Shown: positions 59,955 through 64,000 of the stretch, in pieces
Layout: every line of letters begins with the position of its first letter
How positions within the stretch are numbered: the stretch's first letter is position 1
Source of the DNA: Talinum fruticosum
Lineage: Eukaryota; Streptophyta; Magnoliopsida; Caryophyllales; Talinaceae
Assembly: GCA_021018815.1 (NCBI GenBank)
Contig: JAITYX010000144.1
Span: 496,001-560,000 of the forward strand
DNA length: 64,000 nucleotides
Reading direction: 5' to 3'
Translations under genes and position numbers: made by a program
Notes under the pieces: generated by a model
The model's database searches: none
The model's input: the letters and a program-made list of their open reading frames with translations, nothing else
Told to the model about the DNA's origin: nothing

Positions 59955-60090
59955 TGTTTTTATGACTATATTGCTTATTTGAAGTTCGTGCGGATGTAGC
60001 ATGGACTGCAAATATGATGTATTATGTTATCCAGGCTACCTTTGCAACAACTCCAAACAAGCAATATCGTCATAAAGACAATCACATAAC
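59955..60090. repeat. Imperfect hairpin, copy 1
   Basis: The left arm TATGACTATATTGCTTATTTGAAGTT... pairs with the right arm ...GCAATATCGTCATAAAGACA around a 25-base AT-rich loop. The same hairpin, better preserved, is at 63110-63312 in the related element. Confidence 0.6.
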
Positions 60091-60698
60091 TAAATCTACT
60101 ACAAAAGCATCTCTTTGTATTATTATTTCACATCAATTGTAATATATTCTTTGCTTGAACTTAAATGTGAAATATGGAACTGTGTTGCGAACTTGTTCCG
60201 ATGGAACTTTGTTATGGTTGTGGTAAGTTGAAAATTCTTGTATTATTGGAAATTTTTGTATTTATGTTGGAAAATTGAGGTTGTTGGTTTGTTGTTTTGT
60301 AAGTTGTGATGTATTTTGGAGCGTATTTTGTACGAGGGGACGGAAAAAACAAAAAAACTATTAAAAAAATACGGACCTATTACGACGGTTCTTACATTAT
60401 AACCATCATCATAAGCCCGAAACAATTTGGTTGGGCAGGACCTATGATGCTGGTTCGTCAAATAGAACCATCATCATATGTAAATATATGACGACGGTTA
60501 CGCTGCGGAATACTGTCGTCGTATAGAACCTATGACGACGATTGTTACATGAGAACTGTCGTCATAGGTGATCTTTGACTACGGTTGTTGAATCGTAGTT
60601 AAATATGCTAAATACAATGACAGCCACATACACGATGCATGTTAACTATCATTAAATGTCGTTTTTAACCGTACTTAAAAGTGGTTCTTGTAGTAGTG

Positions 60699-60854
60699 GA
60701 CCTTGGATTTTTGGTCAACCCATTAGTCCTTTTTGGTCTTGTGGGTTCGCGAAAAGAGTTGGGTCGATAAAGGAAGAACTCTTTTAAGTTCCTTTATATA
60801 ATTATAAAAAAGTTATTAGAAATTCAATTTGCTAATTTGAACATGTTAGTAGTT
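60699..60854. other. Apparent intron remainder of the transposase gene
   Basis: About 155 bases between the right end of the younger CACTA and the stop of the transposase frame on the minus strand. AT-rich, no motif. The other part of the same intron is 56331-56433. Confidence 0.4.
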
Positions 60855-62000
60855 TCATGCGTAATCATGAAAATGGTATTGTACCAATCGCCGCTTATGC
60901 TCCGTCATGGGGATTGAGCCACAAGTATGAAGCAATGAACCAAGTCCACCTGGATCTACATTGCGGTTTTTCCGAGTTTGCTCACGGAACTTCTTGTACT
61001 CGACGCTTTCCCAGTATTCTAACAACTCTTTCCAAGTAGTTGTCACCCAGCCATATCGACTTCTTTTTACTTTTTCTTGCTTTTAGCATGAAGTCCTTCA
61101 ATCGATCACTTCCTTTCTTCTCAAAATTTCGTCTAATTTGGACTTCATCAATTGGGGACTAAGTGTAAAATTTTTGAATCAATGAAAAAGTAGTTTATAA
61201 GTTATAAAAAGATAATTTAATGTCTAAACATACGTAATAAGTATGTTACCTCAAACTCATAAAACAAAAGATTTGCCATTACCTTGAACTCGAAAACCAA
61301 AGATCTCTTTGTGATCGAGGAACTTTACCTCATGTAGGCCATGTTCTATCATACTTACTTTGGAAGATGTGGGAGATTGTGCTGACCACTTTATCAACGG
61401 GAAAGAATCTAATAAAGAAACATACAAAACAGTTAGTTTATCCCAAAACTTTATAACATTTTATTTTATTACTTATTACCACACTTATCTTTCACCATCT
61501 GACTTTATGTGAATCTTTAATTGGCTACTAGTATTGTTTGATTCAAGCTCACTACTGTGCTCATCGCCTTTATGAGTTGCACCATCGTTGGTAGGTCTTT
61601 GTTCGACTCTAATGTTGATTCGTGGTATAAATGTCGTACCATATTGGTTATATGAGTACATATGGGGCGGGTTCGAGTACAAAGAAGCATGGTGAGAATG
61701 TGAAAATGCATTCTACATACCTCCCCCATTGGAGTTTGCATATGAAGGCTGTAAGGAGTTACACTCATTGGAGGTTGGAAATAAGGAGGGTTTGGGATGA
61801 ATGACCTACCCATTAGAGTTTGGTTGTAAGGGGAGTGTAGGGAGACTGATCCACCTACACGGGATTGAATGTAAGGAGGGTTTGGAGTAGGGCTAGAAGT
61901 ATTTACATTGTCACCTTCACCATCAATGTTAACATTGTTTCTAACCCTTCCTTGAGTTGATGATCTTATCGACCTGCCTCTACCTTATTCCATAATTCCT
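60855..62000 (-). pseudogene. CACTA second transposase (Ptta/En/Spm, Transposase_24-like), N-terminal and core part
   Basis: From about 61990 on the minus strand a Pro/Asn-rich N-terminus is readable (GRVRNNVNIDGEG, TPNPPYIQSRVGG, PMSVTPYSLHMQTPMG). Nearer 61140 comes RLKDFMLKARKSKKKS, then after a frameshift TTWKELLEYWESVEY, TRKNRNVD, LHTCGSIPMTEHKRRL to 60855. The W-x(7)-W helix, the K-N-R and the H-T-x-G-S-I-P-x-x-E-H-K-R-R run are the hallmark of this family. Stops and frameshifts show that it is dead. The C-terminal exon is on the far side of the inserted element. Confidence 0.8.
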
Positions 62001-62224
62001 AACATAAACAACACATACACATTAGTAAAAATTAGTTGAAGACAGATTATATAAAATTGTTGCACCTTCAATTAAGCATTAAGAAAATACACATTAGTAA
62101 ACAACACGTAAGCGTTAGTTATAAATATTCTTCTATTAAGAAAGTATGCGTTACTCAATCTAAATTGTTTCACCTTCTATACATTAGTAAGAATTAATTT
62201 GATTACAACATAAATTGAAATGAT

Positions 62225-62521
62225 TCAATTTAAAACAACATAAAAGAAGGCATAATTTGTGACATCCATATTATTAGCCATCATCCTCATCATCATTATC
62301 ATCATCTTCTTCTCCACTATCCTTTTCGTCAACATTGAATATGAGATGTTCTTCTTCCTCATCGATGATGTTATCATCATCCCATTCACCTTCGACATCT
62401 TCTTGACCACCCTTTTCTTCGAAGCATCCTCAATCTCATCTTGTTTGTTTATAAGCACATCATCAACTAATTCTTCGGCTAATATTGAGTTATCAACTCT
62501 AGCCCTTGGTTTTGTTGGCAC
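62225..62521 (-). pseudogene. Acidic C-terminal tail of a CACTA transposase (TNP2-like?)
   Basis: Minus-strand frames give ARVDNSILAEELVDDVLINK and, one frameshift on, DDDNIIDEEEEHLIFNVDEK, then a Glu/Asp run ending in a stop at about 62271. Acidic tails end the larger TNP2-type transposase in many plant CACTA elements, and the position upstream of the second transposase fits. The catalytic part would lie beyond the insertion at 62573 and is not in view. Confidence 0.4.
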
Positions 62522-63109
62522 TACGAGAAACTAACTCATTTTTCTCTAAGGACGCCTTATGGGTATGACATACACTACTACAGGAATCACTTTTAACTAC
62601 GAGTTAAAAATGAACTTTAACTACGGTTAAGCGGCGTCATCTATGTGGTCGTCATTGTTTGTAGCGTCTTTTACTATGGTGCAAAAACCGTAGTGAAAGA
62701 TAGCCGATGACAACGATTCGGATGTAAGAATCGTTGTCATATAGACGGTTCTTATACTAGAACTATCGTCATACGTCCTGTACGTAAATACCAAAAATTG
62801 TTTAGGCAGGGGCATATGACGATGGTTCTAATGTAAGAACTGTCATCATAGGTATAAAGTTTTTTTGTTGTTCGTACCCCTGTACAAAATACATCACAAC
62901 TTACACAACAATAACCAACGATCGCAATTTTCCAATATATACAAAAATTTCCCACTTACTACAACCACAACAAGTTTCATTGAACAAGTTCGAGAACACA
63001 ATTCCATAATTTTAACAATAAGTTCCAGCAATGAGTATATTATAATGATGTGAAATTATAATACAAAGAGTACTCTTTCAATATTAATGTGAACAAGTTC
63101 ATCTCTATT

Positions 63110-63312
63110 TACCCAAAGTGATGCTTTTGTTGTAGATTTAGTTATGTCATTTCTTTATGATGATATTGCTTGCTTGGAGTTGTTCAGAGGTAGCCTGGAC
63201 AACATATATACATCATATTTGCAGTCCAAGCTACCTCTACATAAACTCCAAGCAAGCAATATAGTCATAAAGACAAGCACATAACTCAATCTACTAAAAA
63301 GCATTATTTTAG
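63110..63312. repeat. Long imperfect hairpin, copy 2 (miRNA-precursor-like)
   Basis: Arms of about 80 bases (about 63118-63200 and 63223-63307) are complementary at most positions, for example ATTGCTTGCTTGGAGT opposite ACTCCAAGCAAGCAAT, around a loop of about 22 bases rich in A and T. The equivalent hairpin is at 59955-60090. Arm length and loop size are in the range of plant miRNA or young MIRNA-like loci. Expression is unknown. Confidence 0.6.
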
Positions 63313-63753
63313 GATAAAATAGAGCTAAACCTTTTGGCATAAATATTGAAATTATTTATATGTACTACACGAGTTTCAAGACGTAGAGTTTCCGGATTCA
63401 CAAACAAAGGAAGATGTGAATCCCATGCACGTGAATAAAGAAACTCAATGAGCTCATTACTCCTGCTCTTATGTACTACTCGCTTGGAGTTCGTATACGG
63501 GTAGATTGGACAACCTCACTTCTTCTTAGGGAGGTTCCTCTTCTTCTCCTTAAAGAGGTTCCTCCCCTTCTCCTTCTCTAAGTTCCTTTGGACCGGAGAA
63601 GAGCGAGAGAAAGGACCCTCCACCGATTCACTGCTCTCCAAGGGGGACCGGACGATAAGCCCATACTTGAAGTGGCGCCTCCACCCGCCGCGTCACTTGC
63701 TGATGAGTGCAAATTACTGGCCTAGATTTCTACAAGATGGTCAAATTGGCGCT

Positions 63754-63990
63754 CTACCCGAGCTTCAAGGAGGTCCCGGTCGGAACGCAACACAACTTTT
63801 TGAGAGCATAAGCTTCTTCAAAGTCTACAAAATCCAACTCCATGGCATCATCAATCGGAAGATTGTAGATTGTCTTCGCAACGAAGGAAGGGTAGTAATT
63901 GGCAACAACAACTTGCTTGGCACGGTCCCTATTGAAGCGTCGATACAATTTCTCGTAACCAGCAGGAAGTGTTCCGTAACTCATTTTCAT
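63754..63990 (-). CDS. Small ORF of the younger CACTA family, function unknown
   Basis: 78 residues starting MKMSYGTLPAGYEKLYRRF, hydrophilic with an acidic centre (DDAMELDFVDFEEAYAL) and two adjacent Cys near the end. The start of the same sequence is seen at about 59041-59093 in the element at 56434 (TTCGATCATA, then ACTTCCT-CTGGTTAC-AGAAATTGT), where the rest is deleted and the ATG frame is broken. I do not recognise it. It may be an exon of an element protein or captured host sequence. The frame is open upstream to the window edge, so it may start further out. Confidence 0.4.
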   Translation of the reverse strand: MKMSYGTLPAGYEKLYRRFNRDRAKQVVVANYYPSFVAKTIYNLPIDDAMELDFVDFEEAYALKKLCCVPTGTSLKLG

Positions 63991-64000
63991 TATGATCGAA

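Larger units (their letters stand above)
56434..60698. mobile_element. Younger CACTA element (4265 bp) inserted in a transposase intron
   Basis: Left end ACTACTACAAAAATCACTTT with the first C changed to A. The right end, read inward, is CACTACTACAAGAACCACTT. GACGACGGTT/AACCATCGTC-type subterminal motifs crowd both ends. The flanking triplets are GGC and GAC, one mismatch from a 3-bp duplication. No transposase is recognised inside, so it is probably non-autonomous. The cargo includes the fold-back repeats (57375-58930), a two-copy coding-like repeat and a hairpin. A relative starts at 62573 with the same interior in inverse order. Confidence 0.75.
54999..62572. mobile_element. Older CACTA (En/Spm) element, interrupted by two younger CACTA insertions
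   Basis: Starts CACTACCAGAAAATTGAC at 54999, followed by many TAGCGACGGAAT/ATTCCGTCGC subterminal motifs to about 55440. Minus-strand transposase relics lie at 55836-56330, 60855-62000 and 62225-62521. A younger element occupies 56434-60698 and another begins at 62573. The older element's own right terminus was not found and may lie beyond the second insertion. The right limit given here is only the next insertion point. Confidence 0.65.
62573..64000. mobile_element. Left end of another member of the younger CACTA family, runs off the window
   Basis: Starts CACTACTACAGGAATCACTT. Subterminal motifs of the TACGGTT/GACGATGGTT type follow to about 62850. From 63090 on, the interior corresponds in inverse order to 60100-59050 of the element at 56434: the hairpin, then the GGTTCCTC/GAGGAAC block at about 63530, then CTCCACCGATTCACTGCTCTC. 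It is thus the same family in opposite orientation. The right end is outside the window. Confidence 0.75.

Overview
This is plant nuclear DNA, most likely from a eudicot. The genes have short exons with GT-AG introns and AT-rich intergenic DNA. There is a LONELY GUY (LOG) cytokinin-activating gene and a dense, nested set of plant transposons: Ty1/copia, Ty3/gypsy, CACTA, a hAT-like MITE, a long-TIR DNA element, LINE relics and SINE-like sequences. The species cannot be named from this window.

Gene island, 1 to 12.2 kb. (1) The last two exons of an unrecognised plant gene (to 841, +). (2) A three-exon gene of unknown function (2763-7425, +), about 860 residues, with a central beta-rich domain and a coiled coil. 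(3) A seven-exon LOG gene (12180-10596, -). Genes 2 and 3 together carry four apparent 1-nt deletions that break otherwise good reading frames, at least two of them in homopolymers. This points to residual consensus error rather than four independent gene lesions, though decay cannot be excluded.

Transposon region, 12.2 to 64 kb. In order: intergenic DNA with AAT microsatellites; a hAT-like MITE (15.7-16.3 kb); a 5.56-kb long-TIR element sitting in an AT microsatellite (19.1-24.6 kb), which carries two inverted tRNA-like genes and a solo LTR with a perfect target-site duplication; a degenerate copia element with both LTRs (24.9-30.9 kb); AT-rich intergenic DNA with a diverged tandem repeat and a SINE-like unit; a gypsy integrase relic; a second solo LTR of the same family (34.9-36.4 kb); a CACTA terminus; LINE relics split by a putative gypsy-type LTR; a third solo LTR in inverse orientation, with a target-site duplication (41.3-42.8 kb); a non-autonomous CACTA (44.0-45.4 kb); a chromovirus-type solo LTR (45.7-49.0 kb); and a complete but non-coding LTR retrotransposon with a TAAAG duplication and a nested insertion in its 5' LTR (49.1-52.9 kb).

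Nested CACTA complex, 55 to 64 kb. An older CACTA element begins at 54999. Its transposase genes lie on the minus strand. A younger 4.27-kb CACTA element (56434-60698) has landed in an apparent intron of one of them, and another member of the younger family starts at 62573 and runs off the window. The younger elements carry two unusual features: a tandem pair of fold-back repeats whose arms encode a small, possibly secreted protein, and a conserved miRNA-like hairpin. Except for the three genes in the first 12 kb, everything coding here is transposon-derived or a small ORF of doubtful status.
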